Source of the DNA: Achromobacter pulmonis
Lineage (GTDB): Bacteria > Pseudomonadota > Gammaproteobacteria > Burkholderiales > Burkholderiaceae_B
DNA: 64,000 nucleotides
Assembly (NCBI RefSeq): GCF_902859765.1
Contig: NZ_CADIJV010000003.1
Span: 186,001 to 250,000, forward strand
Direction of reading: 5' to 3'
The translations under genes and the position numbers were made by a program. The notes below the pieces were generated by a model. That model ran no database searches. It saw only the letters and a program-made list of their open reading frames with translations, and was not told the origin of the DNA. Positions 54,925 to 62,060 of this stretch are shown here, piece after piece. Each line of letters begins with the position of its first letter. Within the stretch, counting starts at the first letter, position 1.

Positions 54925-56186
54925 GCGGAGCGTCCTTCGGTCTGAGCGGCGGTCAGCCCCAATTCGCGGGCAATGCGCTCGTAATAGCCGCGCACCACGG
55001 CATGGTAGCGCGCATCGTCCAGCAGGAAGGCATCGTGCCCGTGCGGCGCGTCGATCTCGGCGTAAGTGACGGGGCTGGAATTCTTGAGCAAGGCGCGCAC
55101 GATCTCGCGCGAGCGCTCCGGCGGAAAGCGCCAGTCGGTCGTGAACGACACCAAGAGGAAATCCGACTTGGCCGGCGCCAGCGCGCGCGCCAGATCGCCG
55201 CCGGTCTCGCGGACCGGATCGAAATAATCCAGCGCGCGGGTGATCAGCAGATAGGTATTGGCGTCGAAATAGCGCGTGAACTTCTCGCCCTGGTAGCGCA
55301 GGTACGACTCGACCTCGAATTCAACGTCGTAGCCATAGCGGTAGGCGCCGTCGGCGGCCGGCTCGCGTTGGGCGCGGCCGAATTTCTCGGCCATGTCGTC
55401 GTCGGACAGGTACGTGATATGGCCGATCATGCGCGCCACCGACAGGCCGCGGCGCGGCACGGTGTCCTGCGCGTAGTAATCGCCGCCGTGGAAATCCGGG
55501 TCGGTGATGATGGCGCGGCGCGCCACCTCATTGAAGCCGATGTTCTGCGCCGACAGGCGCGGCGTGCTGGCGATGACCACGCAGTGGGCCACGCGCTCGG
55601 GCAGCGTGATGGCCCAGCTCAGGGCCTGCATGCCGCCCAGCGAGCCGCCCATCACGGCGGCGAAGCGCTCGATGCCGAAATGGTCCGCGACCCGCGCCTG
55701 CGCCCGCACCCAGTCCTCCACCGTCAACACGGGAAACGCCGCGCCCCAGGGCTTGCCGGTCTCGGGGTTGATGCTGGCCGGCCCGGTCGAGCCGAAGCAC
55801 GACCCCAGGTTGTTGACGCCGATGACGAAGAACACGTTGGTGTCCACCGGCTTGCCCGGGCCCACCATGTTGTCCCACCAGCCGACGTCGCCGGGGTTGT
55901 CCGCGGCCTGGCCCGCGACGTGGTGCGAGGCATTCAGGGCGTGGCAGATCAGCACCGCGTTGCTGCGGGTGGCGTTGAGCGTGCCATAGGTTTCGACCGC
56001 CAGCTCGTAGCTGGCCAGCGACTGGCCGCTGAGCAGCGGCAAGGGCTCGTCGAAACGCAGGAAGACGGGAGCGACCGGTCCGACGGAACCGGGATCAGCG
56101 GCATCGGACCGAACAATGGCGGCGGGCAGGTTCGCGGGCGCGGCACTGGCCGGATCACCGGCCAAATTCTGGGCAGGAGTGGTCAT
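54921..56186 (-). CDS. metX: Homoserine O-acyltransferase
   Basis: A 421-residue alpha/beta-hydrolase-fold acyltransferase, the first committed step of methionine synthesis. Nucleophile Ser is in [32 protein letters not shown] shapes the oxyanion hole; [20 protein letters not shown] and the catalytic His in [12 protein letters not shown] follow. In MetW-containing species the MetX product may be acetyl- or succinyl-homoserine; sequence alone does not decide it. The N-terminus has a 40-residue Ala-rich extension. It is preceded by a SAM-II-like riboswitch with the ribosome site AGAGG inside it. Confidence 0.93.
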   Translation of the reverse strand: MTTPAQNLAGDPASAAPANLPAAIVRSDAADPGSVGPVAPVFLRFDEPLPLLSGQSLASYELAVETYGTLNATRSNAVLICHALNASHHVAGQAADNPGDVGWWDNMVGPGKPVDTNVFFVIGVNNLGSCFGSTGPASINPETGKPWGAAFPVLTVEDWVRAQARVADHFGIERFAAVMGGSLGGMQALSWAITLPERVAHCVVIASTPRLSAQNIGFNEVARRAIITDPDFHGGDYYAQDTVPRRGLSVARMIGHITYLSDDDMAEKFGRAQREPAADGAYRYGYDVEFEVESYLRYQGEKFTRYFDANTYLLITRALDYFDPVRETGGDLARALAPAKSDFLLVSFTTDWRFPPERSREIVRALLKNSSPVTYAEIDAPHGHDAFLLDDARYHAVVRGYYERIARELGLTAAQTEGRSA

Positions 56187-56189
56187 ACG

Positions 56190-56250
56190 GACCTCTTTAG
56201 CTGGATTTATTGGAAGGCGCCCGCAAGCGGATCAGGCAAATCGGCGCCGA
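56190..56250 (-). promoter_or_regulatory. SAM-II (SAM-alpha) riboswitch-like leader of metX
   Basis: Read on the minus strand, GGCGCC (56,248-56,243) is followed by GATTTG, then CTTGCG, a second GGCGCC (56,221-56,216) that pairs with the first, AATAAAT, and AGCTAAAGAGG ending 5 bases before the metX ATG. This is the order of elements in the SAM-II aptamer: P1 stem, GAUUU loop, P1 return, A-rich L3 and AGCUAAAxAGG. The ribosome site is inside the motif, implying that SAM blocks translation of metX. A TAGAAT (-10-like) lies at 56,277-56,272. Confidence 0.8.
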
Positions 56251-56346
56251 AAATTGGGTGGTGCGGCAGGAATTCTAGCACTGCTGGCGGCGGGGTCGGC
56301 AAGCGGCTGGGCGGGCGGCGGGCAGCGGGTCCGCGCCCGGTCCGGC

Positions 56347-57102
56347 TCAGGCGCCCGCCTCCCAGGGTTCATGGCCGAGGTATTCATAGCGCCCGGTGTT
56401 GACGCGCGAAATGCGCCATTCGACCGGCTGGCGGTTGTACGAATAGGCCACGCGGCGGATCTCCAGCAACGCCGCGCCTTCGGCCACGCCCAGCCAGCGC
56501 GCGTGGGCACGGTCCGCCAGGCAGGTGCGCAGGCGTTCGTCGGTGGCGATGACGTTGACGCCGAACACATCCTGGTAAAGCGCATACAGCGTGCTGGCGC
56601 GCTCGCGCAGGTGCGCTTCGGTCATGCCCGGAAAGCGCGATTCCGGCAGGCAGATGTCGTCGACCATCACCACGTCGCCGTTGAGCGACAGCATGTTGAG
56701 GAATTCGAACACGTAAGCGCCCGCGGCCAGGCCGAGCTTGTCGCGGGCCTCGGCCGAGGCCTTGACGCGGCGAAAACGCAGCAGCTCGGTGGTCGGGTAC
56801 GACTTGTGGCCATCCTGGCGCAGGATGCGGAAGAACTTGAAGAAGTGGTGGTTGCGGGTGTGCGCCGCCACATAGGTGCCGCGGCCCTGGTGCCGCACCA
56901 GGATGTTCTCGGCGGCCAGTTCGTCGATCGCCTTGCGCAGCGTGCCGATCGACACGCCGAAACGCTCGGCCAGGTGCTTCTCCGGCGGAATCGCCTCGCC
57001 CTGCTTCCACTCGCCTTGCGCCAGCGCGGCAAGCACGGCCAGCTTGACCTGCTCGTACAAGGGACTGCCCAAAGGCACAGTCGATGACAGGCTGGTGTTC
57101 AT
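56347..57102 (-). CDS. GntR-family regulator (HutC/UTRA type)
   Basis: A 251-residue GntR. The HTH is LYEQVKLAVLAALAQGEWK, then EKHLAERFGVSIGTLRKAID; the UTRA ligand domain follows (RFRRVKASAEARDKLGLAAG, FEFLNMLSLNGDVVMVDDI, and the terminal RISRVNTGRYEYLGHE). It diverges from the sulfolactate genes across a 182-base gap that holds a TCATATATATGA palindrome and a consensus promoter. It probably regulates that operon (a SuyR-like role), with sulfolactate or a product as ligand. Confidence 0.85.
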   Translation of the reverse strand: MNTSLSSTVPLGSPLYEQVKLAVLAALAQGEWKQGEAIPPEKHLAERFGVSIGTLRKAIDELAAENILVRHQGRGTYVAAHTRNHHFFKFFRILRQDGHKSYPTTELLRFRRVKASAEARDKLGLAAGAYVFEFLNMLSLNGDVVMVDDICLPESRFPGMTEAHLRERASTLYALYQDVFGVNVIATDERLRTCLADRAHARWLGVAEGAALLEIRRVAYSYNRQPVEWRISRVNTGRYEYLGHEPWEAGA

Positions 57103-57170
57103 GGGTGCATCGCAATAAATCAGGACCTCCAGTGTAGCGGCGCGCGCGGCACCTTCTCAAGTCATTCAGT

Positions 57171-57182
57171 TCATATATATGA
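57171..57182. promoter_or_regulatory. Operator candidate of the GntR-sulfolactate divergent region
   Basis: TCATATATATGA is a perfect 12-bp palindrome immediately upstream of the suy promoter -35 box and on the gntR promoter side. HutC-type GntR proteins bind comparable AT-rich dyads. Confidence 0.55.
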
Positions 57183-57187
57183 TTTAG

Positions 57188-57216
57188 TTGACATGGAAAA
57201 AAGCCGGCCCTAAGAT
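57188..57216 (+). promoter_or_regulatory. Sigma-70 promoter of the sulfolactate operon
   Basis: TTGACA (57,188-57,193), a 17-base spacer and TAAGAT (57,211-57,216). The -35 is perfect and the spacing ideal. Start of transcription is expected near 57,223; the suyA start at 57,285 follows AGGAGAGGAAG. Confidence 0.85.
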
Positions 57217-57284
57217 TTGCCGGACGTTGTGATCCGAAGCGCCCGCGGCAGTCCGCCGCGGCGCTCACCCAGGAGAGGAAGACG

Positions 57285-57566
57285 ATGATTCACGCCGTAT
57301 TGCACGATGCCAAGGACACGGTGGCGGTCGCCGTGGTGGAAGGCCTGACCGCCGGAACGGAGCTCAATGCCTGGATCATGGACGAGGACAAGATCGTCCA
57401 TGTGCGGGCCTCGCAGGACATCCCCATCGGCCACAAGGTGGCGATGAAGGACATGGCCGTGGGCGACACGGTCTACAAGTACGGCGTGGACATCGGCCGC
57501 GTGGTGGCGCCGATCCAGGCCGGCCAGCACGCCCATGTGCACAACATCAAGACCAAGCGCTGGTAA
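57285..57566 (+). CDS. suyA: (2R)-sulfolactate sulfo-lyase, small subunit
   Basis: A 93-residue SAF-domain protein like Suy[53 protein letters not shown] and the C-terminal [10 protein letters not shown]. Alternatives are the N-terminal parts of altronate or galactarate dehydratases, but the separate small gene, the HVHN-KTKRW tail and the company of slcC and comC favour SuyA. With SuyB it cleaves (R)-3-sulfolactate to pyruvate and sulfite. It starts the operon; suyB begins 31 bases later. Confidence 0.8.
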   Translation: MIHAVLHDAKDTVAVAVVEGLTAGTELNAWIMDEDKIVHVRASQDIPIGHKVAMKDMAVGDTVYKYGVDIGRVVAPIQAGQHAHVHNIKTKRW

Positions 57567-57597
57567 GCCGCTCCCTTCGCCCACACAGGAAACCATC

Positions 57598-58773
57598 ATG
57601 TCCGTCATCAATGCTCAGACCACCTTCCAGGGCTACCGCCGCGACAACGGCCGGGTCGGCGTGCGCAACCACGTCATCGTGCTGCCCGTGGACGACATCT
57701 CCAACGCCGCGGCCGAGGCCGTGGCCAACAACATCAAGGGCACCCTGGCCCTGCCCCACCCCTACGGCCGCCTGCAATTCGGCGAGGACCTGGAACTGCA
57801 CTTCCGCACGCTCATCGGCACCGGCTGCAACCCCAACGTGGCGGCAGTGGTGGTGATCGGCATCGAGGAAGGCTGGACCAAGCGCGTGGTCGACGGCATC
57901 GCCGCCACCGGCAAGCCGGTCATGGGCTTCAGCATCGAACTGCATGGCGACCACGACACCATCATGCGGGCCTCGCGCTGCGCCAAGGAGTTCGTGCACT
58001 ACGCCACCGCCCTGACCCGCAGCACGTGTCCGATCTCGGACCTGTGGGTCTCGACCAAATGCGGCGAGTCCGACACCACCTCCGGCTGCGGCGCCAACCC
58101 GACCGTGGGCAACGCCTTCGACAAGCTCTACGCGCTGGGCTCGACCCTGGTGTTCGGCGAAACCTCGGAACTGACCGGCGGCGAGCACATCGTCGCGGCG
58201 CGCTGCGCCAACGACGCGGTGCGCGAGCGCTTCATGTTCATGTTCGACCGCTACCAGGCCATGATCGACCGCTGGAAGACCAGCGACCTGTCCGAATCGC
58301 AACCCACCAAGGGCAACATCGCCGGCGGCCTGACCACCATCGAGGAAAAGGCGCTGGGCAACATCCAGAAGATCGGCAAGCAGTGCCGCGTCGACGGCGT
58401 GCTGGACAAGGCCGAGATCCCCGACGGCCCGGGTCTGTGGTTCATGGATTCGTCCTCAGCCGCGGCCGAGATGGTGACGCTGTGCGCGGCCTCCGGCTAC
58501 GCGGTGCACTTCTTTCCCACCGGCCAGGGCAACGTCATCGGCAACCCGATCCTGCCGGTCATCAAGATCTGCGCCAACCCGCGCACGGTGCGCACCATGT
58601 CGGAACACATCGACGTCGACACCAGCGGCCTGCTGCAGCGCGAGATCGACCTGAACCAGGCTGGCGACAAGCTGCTCGAATCCATGCTGGCCACCGCCAA
58701 CGGCCGCTGGACCGCGGCCGAAGCCCTGGGCCACCGCGAATTCGTCCTGACCCGCATCTTCGAAAGCGCCTGA
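57598..58773 (+). CDS. suyB: (2R)-sulfolactate sulfo-lyase, large subunit
   Basis: A 391-residue UxaA/GarD-fold protein: [19 protein letters not shown], then [25 protein letters not shown] with conserved cysteines (Fe-S or metal ligands), [18 protein letters not shown] and [16 protein letters not shown]. The Fe-dependent lyase releases sulfite from (R)-sulfolactate. The open frame begins earlier, but the ATG at 57,598 after AGGAAACC is right. No altronate or galactarate pathway genes accompany it, which argues against UxaA. Confidence 0.8.
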   Translation: MSVINAQTTFQGYRRDNGRVGVRNHVIVLPVDDISNAAAEAVANNIKGTLALPHPYGRLQFGEDLELHFRTLIGTGCNPNVAAVVVIGIEEGWTKRVVDGIAATGKPVMGFSIELHGDHDTIMRASRCAKEFVHYATALTRSTCPISDLWVSTKCGESDTTSGCGANPTVGNAFDKLYALGSTLVFGETSELTGGEHIVAARCANDAVRERFMFMFDRYQAMIDRWKTSDLSESQPTKGNIAGGLTTIEEKALGNIQKIGKQCRVDGVLDKAEIPDGPGLWFMDSSSAAAEMVTLCAASGYAVHFFPTGQGNVIGNPILPVIKICANPRTVRTMSEHIDVDTSGLLQREIDLNQAGDKLLESMLATANGRWTAAEALGHREFVLTRIFESA

Positions 58774-58782
58774 CGGCGCACC

Positions 58783-58817
58783 GGCGCGGCCGGGTTGCGC
58801 CGCAACCCGGCCGCGCC
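58783..58817 (+). terminator. Long hairpin between suyB and the Bug receptor
   Basis: GGCGCGGCCGGGTTGCG and its exact complement form a 17-bp stem with a one-base centre, with no T-tract. It may attenuate or stabilise the suyAB part of the transcript; the receptor gene lies 160 bases further. Confidence 0.6.
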
Positions 58818-58976
58818 GCGCGCCAACCGCCGTCCATGCCGTACGGACGGCGTTCCCGCAGCACCGCAGTTCCCTCGCAGCACACGCACAAAAGCATGCA
58901 GACCCGGGCGCAAGCCGCCACGGCAGCACAGGCGTAAGCATTCCTACCCGGGCGCCACCCCCAAGGAGGAAGACAG

Positions 58977-59990
58977 ATGAATCGCGAGCAACACCCCCCT
59001 ATCGACGACGCCCAGCGCCGCCGCGTACTGGCCACGCTCGGCGCGGCCGGCCTCTGTGCGCTGACCCCATGGCAACGGGCGCTGGCGCAGAAAGGCGCCT
59101 GGCCGGACCGGCCCATCAGCTATGTTGTGCCGTTCCCGCCCGGCGGCCTGACCGACGTGGCCGCGCGCCAGGTAGGCAAGGCCTTGAACGATGCCGAAAG
59201 CTGGAACATCGTGATCGAGAACCGCCCCGGCGGCAGCGCCAACATCGGCGCGGCGCATGTGTCGCACGCCGCGCCCGATGGCTACACCTGGCTGGCGATC
59301 ACCCTGTCGCATGCCGCCAATGCCACGCTGTTCGCCGGCAAGGCAGGCTACGACCTGACCCGCGACCTGGTGCCGCTGGCCGGGCTGGCGTCTTCGCCCA
59401 TCATGGTGGTGGTCAACGCCAAGAGCCCCATCAAGACCATGGCGGACCTGGCACGCGCGGCCGCCGCCAAGCCGCTGGCGGCCGGCTCCAGCGGCAACGG
59501 CACGCCGCCGCACCTGACGCTGGCGCTCTACCAGAAGCTGACCGGCGTCCAGTTGATGCACGTGCCTTACAAAGGCGGCGCGCCGTCGCTGACCGACCTC
59601 ATCGGCGGCCACCTGGACGTGGTCTTCTCCAATTACCCCGAATCGCTGGCGCACGTGAAGAACGGCTCGCTGCGCGCTCTGGCCATCACCACGCGCGCCC
59701 GCAGCGCCGACCTGCCCGACGTGCCGACGGTGGCGCAGGCCGGCCTGCCCGACCTGATCGTGGAGAATTTCACCGGGGTCATGGCGCCGGCCAACACGCC
59801 GCCGGAACTCGTGCAGCGCATCGGCGATGCCATCGTCAAGCAGGTCTCGCAACCCGCCATGAAGCAGGCGCTGACACAACTGGGCTTTGTGCCACAGCCG
59901 CGCGGACCGGCGGAATTCGGCAGCTACCTGCGCACCGAGGTGGACCGCTGGGCCAAGATCATCCGCGACGCCAACATCCAGATCGCCTGA
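58977..59990 (+). CDS. Tripartite tricarboxylate transporter receptor (Bug family), probable sulfolactate receptor
   Basis: A 337-residue periplasmic binding protein of the Bug/TctC family, so abundant in Bordetella and relatives. A twin-arginine-like signal (RRRVLATLGAAGL) is followed by WPDRPISYVVPFPPGGLTD, VIENRPGGSANIG, GYTWLAITLSHAAN, and VPYKGGAPSLTDLIGGHLDV. No TctA or TctB membrane genes are next to it, so it must share a transporter encoded elsewhere or only bind ligand. A strong ribosome site (AAGGAGG) precedes it. Context suggests sulfolactate or a sulfonate. Confidence 0.87.
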   Translation: MNREQHPPIDDAQRRRVLATLGAAGLCALTPWQRALAQKGAWPDRPISYVVPFPPGGLTDVAARQVGKALNDAESWNIVIENRPGGSANIGAAHVSHAAPDGYTWLAITLSHAANATLFAGKAGYDLTRDLVPLAGLASSPIMVVVNAKSPIKTMADLARAAAAKPLAAGSSGNGTPPHLTLALYQKLTGVQLMHVPYKGGAPSLTDLIGGHLDVVFSNYPESLAHVKNGSLRALAITTRARSADLPDVPTVAQAGLPDLIVENFTGVMAPANTPPELVQRIGDAIVKQVSQPAMKQALTQLGFVPQPRGPAEFGSYLRTEVDRWAKIIRDANIQIA

Positions 59991-60005
59991 CGCCGGAGCC
60001 GACCC

Positions 60006-60941
60006 ATGCATGTGCTTATCTCGGAGTTCATGGACGCGCCCGCCGTCGATGCCTTGCGGCAGCGTTTCGACGTGCGCTACGCCCCCGACCTGGTGGAACG
60101 GCGCGACGACCTGCTGCGGGCGGCCAGCGCGGCCGACGCCCTCATCGTGCGCAACCGCAGCCAGGTGGACGCGGCGCTGCTGGCGGCCGCGCCGCGCCTG
60201 CGGGCGGTCGGCCGGCTGGGCGTGGGGCTGGACAACATCGACCTGCCCGGCTGCGCGGCGCGCGGCATCCAGGTGGTGCCAGCCACCGGCGCCAACGCGC
60301 GCGCGGTGGCCGAATACGTCATCGGCACGCTGCTCGCGCTACTGCGCAGCGCGTATGCCGCCAGCGCCGAAGTGGCCGCCGGCCAGTGGCCGCGCACGGT
60401 CCTGTCGCAAGGGCTGGAGGCGCACGGCCGCACCCTGGGCGTGGTGGGCTTTGGCGGCATCGGCCAGTTGACCGCGCGGCTGGCCGCCGGCCTGGGCATG
60501 CGCGTGGTCGCCTGCGACGCGGCGCTGCCGGCGACCCACCCGGCCTGGGCCGAGACCGGGGCCACGCGGCTGGAACTGGACGAGCTGCTGGCCCAGGCCG
60601 ACGCCGTCACCCTGCATGTGCCGCTGACCGCCGCCACCCGGCATCTGCTGGACGCCGACCGTATCGCCGCCATGCGGCCGGGTGCGGTACTGATCAACAC
60701 GGCGCGCGGCGGCATCGTCGACGAGGCCGCGCTGGCGGCGGCGCTGCGCGCCGGCCAGTTGCGCGGCGCGGCGCTGGACGTGTTCGAACAGGAACCCCTG
60801 CCGGCCGGCGGCGCGCTGGCCGGCGCTCCCAACCTGATCCTGACCCCGCACATTGCCGGCCTGACTCAGGAAGCCAACACCCGGGTTTCCGATATGGTGG
60901 CCGCCGGGGTGACAATAGCGCTTACCGGCGGCGCCGAATGA
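60006..60941 (+). CDS. slcC: (S)-sulfolactate dehydrogenase, D-2-hydroxyacid dehydrogenase family
   Basis: A 311-residue D-isomer-specific 2-hydroxyacid dehydrogenase: LRAVGRLGVGLDNIDL, the Rossmann motif GVVGFGGIGQLTARLAAGLG, catalytic Arg in NTARGGIVDE, Glu in FEQEPLP and His in TPHIAGLTQE. Size and neighbours (suyAB, comC) fit SlcC, which oxidises (S)-sulfolactate to sulfopyruvate. Alone, it could be any 2-hydroxyacid dehydrogenase; with ComC it would convert the S to the R form. Confidence 0.78.
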   Translation: MHVLISEFMDAPAVDALRQRFDVRYAPDLVERRDDLLRAASAADALIVRNRSQVDAALLAAAPRLRAVGRLGVGLDNIDLPGCAARGIQVVPATGANARAVAEYVIGTLLALLRSAYAASAEVAAGQWPRTVLSQGLEAHGRTLGVVGFGGIGQLTARLAAGLGMRVVACDAALPATHPAWAETGATRLELDELLAQADAVTLHVPLTAATRHLLDADRIAAMRPGAVLINTARGGIVDEAALAAALRAGQLRGAALDVFEQEPLPAGGALAGAPNLILTPHIAGLTQEANTRVSDMVAAGVTIALTGGAE

Positions 60942-60971
60942 AACGCGGCGCGCCTCGCTGACGGGAAGGAT

Positions 60972-61979
60972 ATGACTCACATTTATCTGGACGAACTGCA
61001 ACACTTGGCCGCGGCAGGCCTGGCCGCCGCGGGCGCCAACCCGGCCATGGCCGATAGCACCGCCCGCGCGCTGGTCTTCGCCGAAAGCCAGGGCCTGAGC
61101 TCGCATGGCCTGTCGCGCGTGCCGTTCTATGCCGGCCACCTGCGCACCGGCCGCGCCATCGGTAGCGCCGTGCCGCGCATCGTGCGCGAGCGCGGCGGCG
61201 CGGCGCTGATCGACGCCGGCTCGGGCCTGGCGTTCCCGGCCTGCGCCCTGGCGGTGGCCGAGGCCGGCCGCCGCGCGCGCGAGCAGGGCGTGGCCTTCAT
61301 CGGGGTGGCCAACAGCCACCACTTCGGCGAGGCCGGCTATCACCTGGAAGCCCTGGCCGACGCCGGCCTGGTCGCGCTGGCGCTGAGCAATTCGCCCGCC
61401 GCCATGCCGGCCTGGGGCGGCAAACGCCCGCTGTTCGGCACCAACCCGATCGCCGCCGTGTTCCCCCGGCGCGGCGGCGGCCGCATCGTCATCGACCTGT
61501 CCTTGTCGCAGGTGGCGCGCGGCAAGCTCATGATCGCCGCGCGCGACAACCAGCCGATTCCGCTGGGCTGGGCGCTGGACGCCGATGGCCAGCCCACCAC
61601 CGACCCCAAGGCCGGACTGGCCGGCAGCATGCTGCCGGCCGGCGGCGTCAAGGGCGCGATGCTGGCGCTGATCATTGAACTGCTGGCGTGCGCCCTGACC
61701 GGCTCACAATTCGGTTTCGAGACGGAGTCGTTCTTCGTCGATGCAGGCGGCCCGGCGCGGCTGGGCCAGGCCTTCATGGCCATCGACCCTGGCGCGCTGG
61801 CCGGCGACGACGCTTACCTGGAGCGGGTCGAGACCCTGGTGGAAGCGATGCTGGAAGACGACGGCGTGCGCCTGCCCGGCGACCGCCGTCGCAAACTGCG
61901 TGACGAGGCGCTCAAGCATGGCGTGGAGATTCCCGATGCGCTGATGGCACAACTACGCGCGATGGCGGGCGCGGCGTAA
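60972..61979 (+). CDS. comC: (R)-sulfolactate dehydrogenase, malate/lactate dehydrogenase-2 family
   Basis: A 335-residue member of the Ldh_2/ComC family (LDH2/YlbC fold): ALVFAESQGLSSHGLSRVPF, GVANSHHFGEAGYHLEALA, LFGTNPIAAVFPRRGGGRIV and the C-terminal RRKLRDEALKHGVEIPDALM. It reduces sulfopyruvate to (R)-sulfolactate with NAD(P)H. Last gene of the operon, starting 30 bases after slcC. A convergent hairpin lies between it and the repeat-protein gene. Confidence 0.8.
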   Translation: MTHIYLDELQHLAAAGLAAAGANPAMADSTARALVFAESQGLSSHGLSRVPFYAGHLRTGRAIGSAVPRIVRERGGAALIDAGSGLAFPACALAVAEAGRRAREQGVAFIGVANSHHFGEAGYHLEALADAGLVALALSNSPAAMPAWGGKRPLFGTNPIAAVFPRRGGGRIVIDLSLSQVARGKLMIAARDNQPIPLGWALDADGQPTTDPKAGLAGSMLPAGGVKGAMLALIIELLACALTGSQFGFETESFFVDAGGPARLGQAFMAIDPGALAGDDAYLERVETLVEAMLEDDGVRLPGDRRRKLRDEALKHGVEIPDALMAQLRAMAGAA

Positions 61980-62007
61980 GCGCTGGCCGCACGCCACCGC
62001 CCGACCG

Positions 62008-62026
62008 CGACGCGCCAGGCGCGTCG
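62008..62026. terminator. Hairpin between comC and the repeat-protein gene
   Basis: CGACGCGCC and GGCGCGTCG form a perfect 9-bp stem with a one-base centre in an 81-base convergent gap. No T-tract. Confidence 0.45.
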
Positions 62027-62060
62027 TGGCCGGCCCCGGGGGCGCTAGGGATTGGCCGCG

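Noticed and set aside
57285-58773. UxaA (altronate dehydratase) or GarD identity for the two-subunit lyase
   Set aside because: Separate small subunit with the HVHN-KTKRW end and adjacent slcC/comC fit sulfolactate lyase better; kept as an alternative only.
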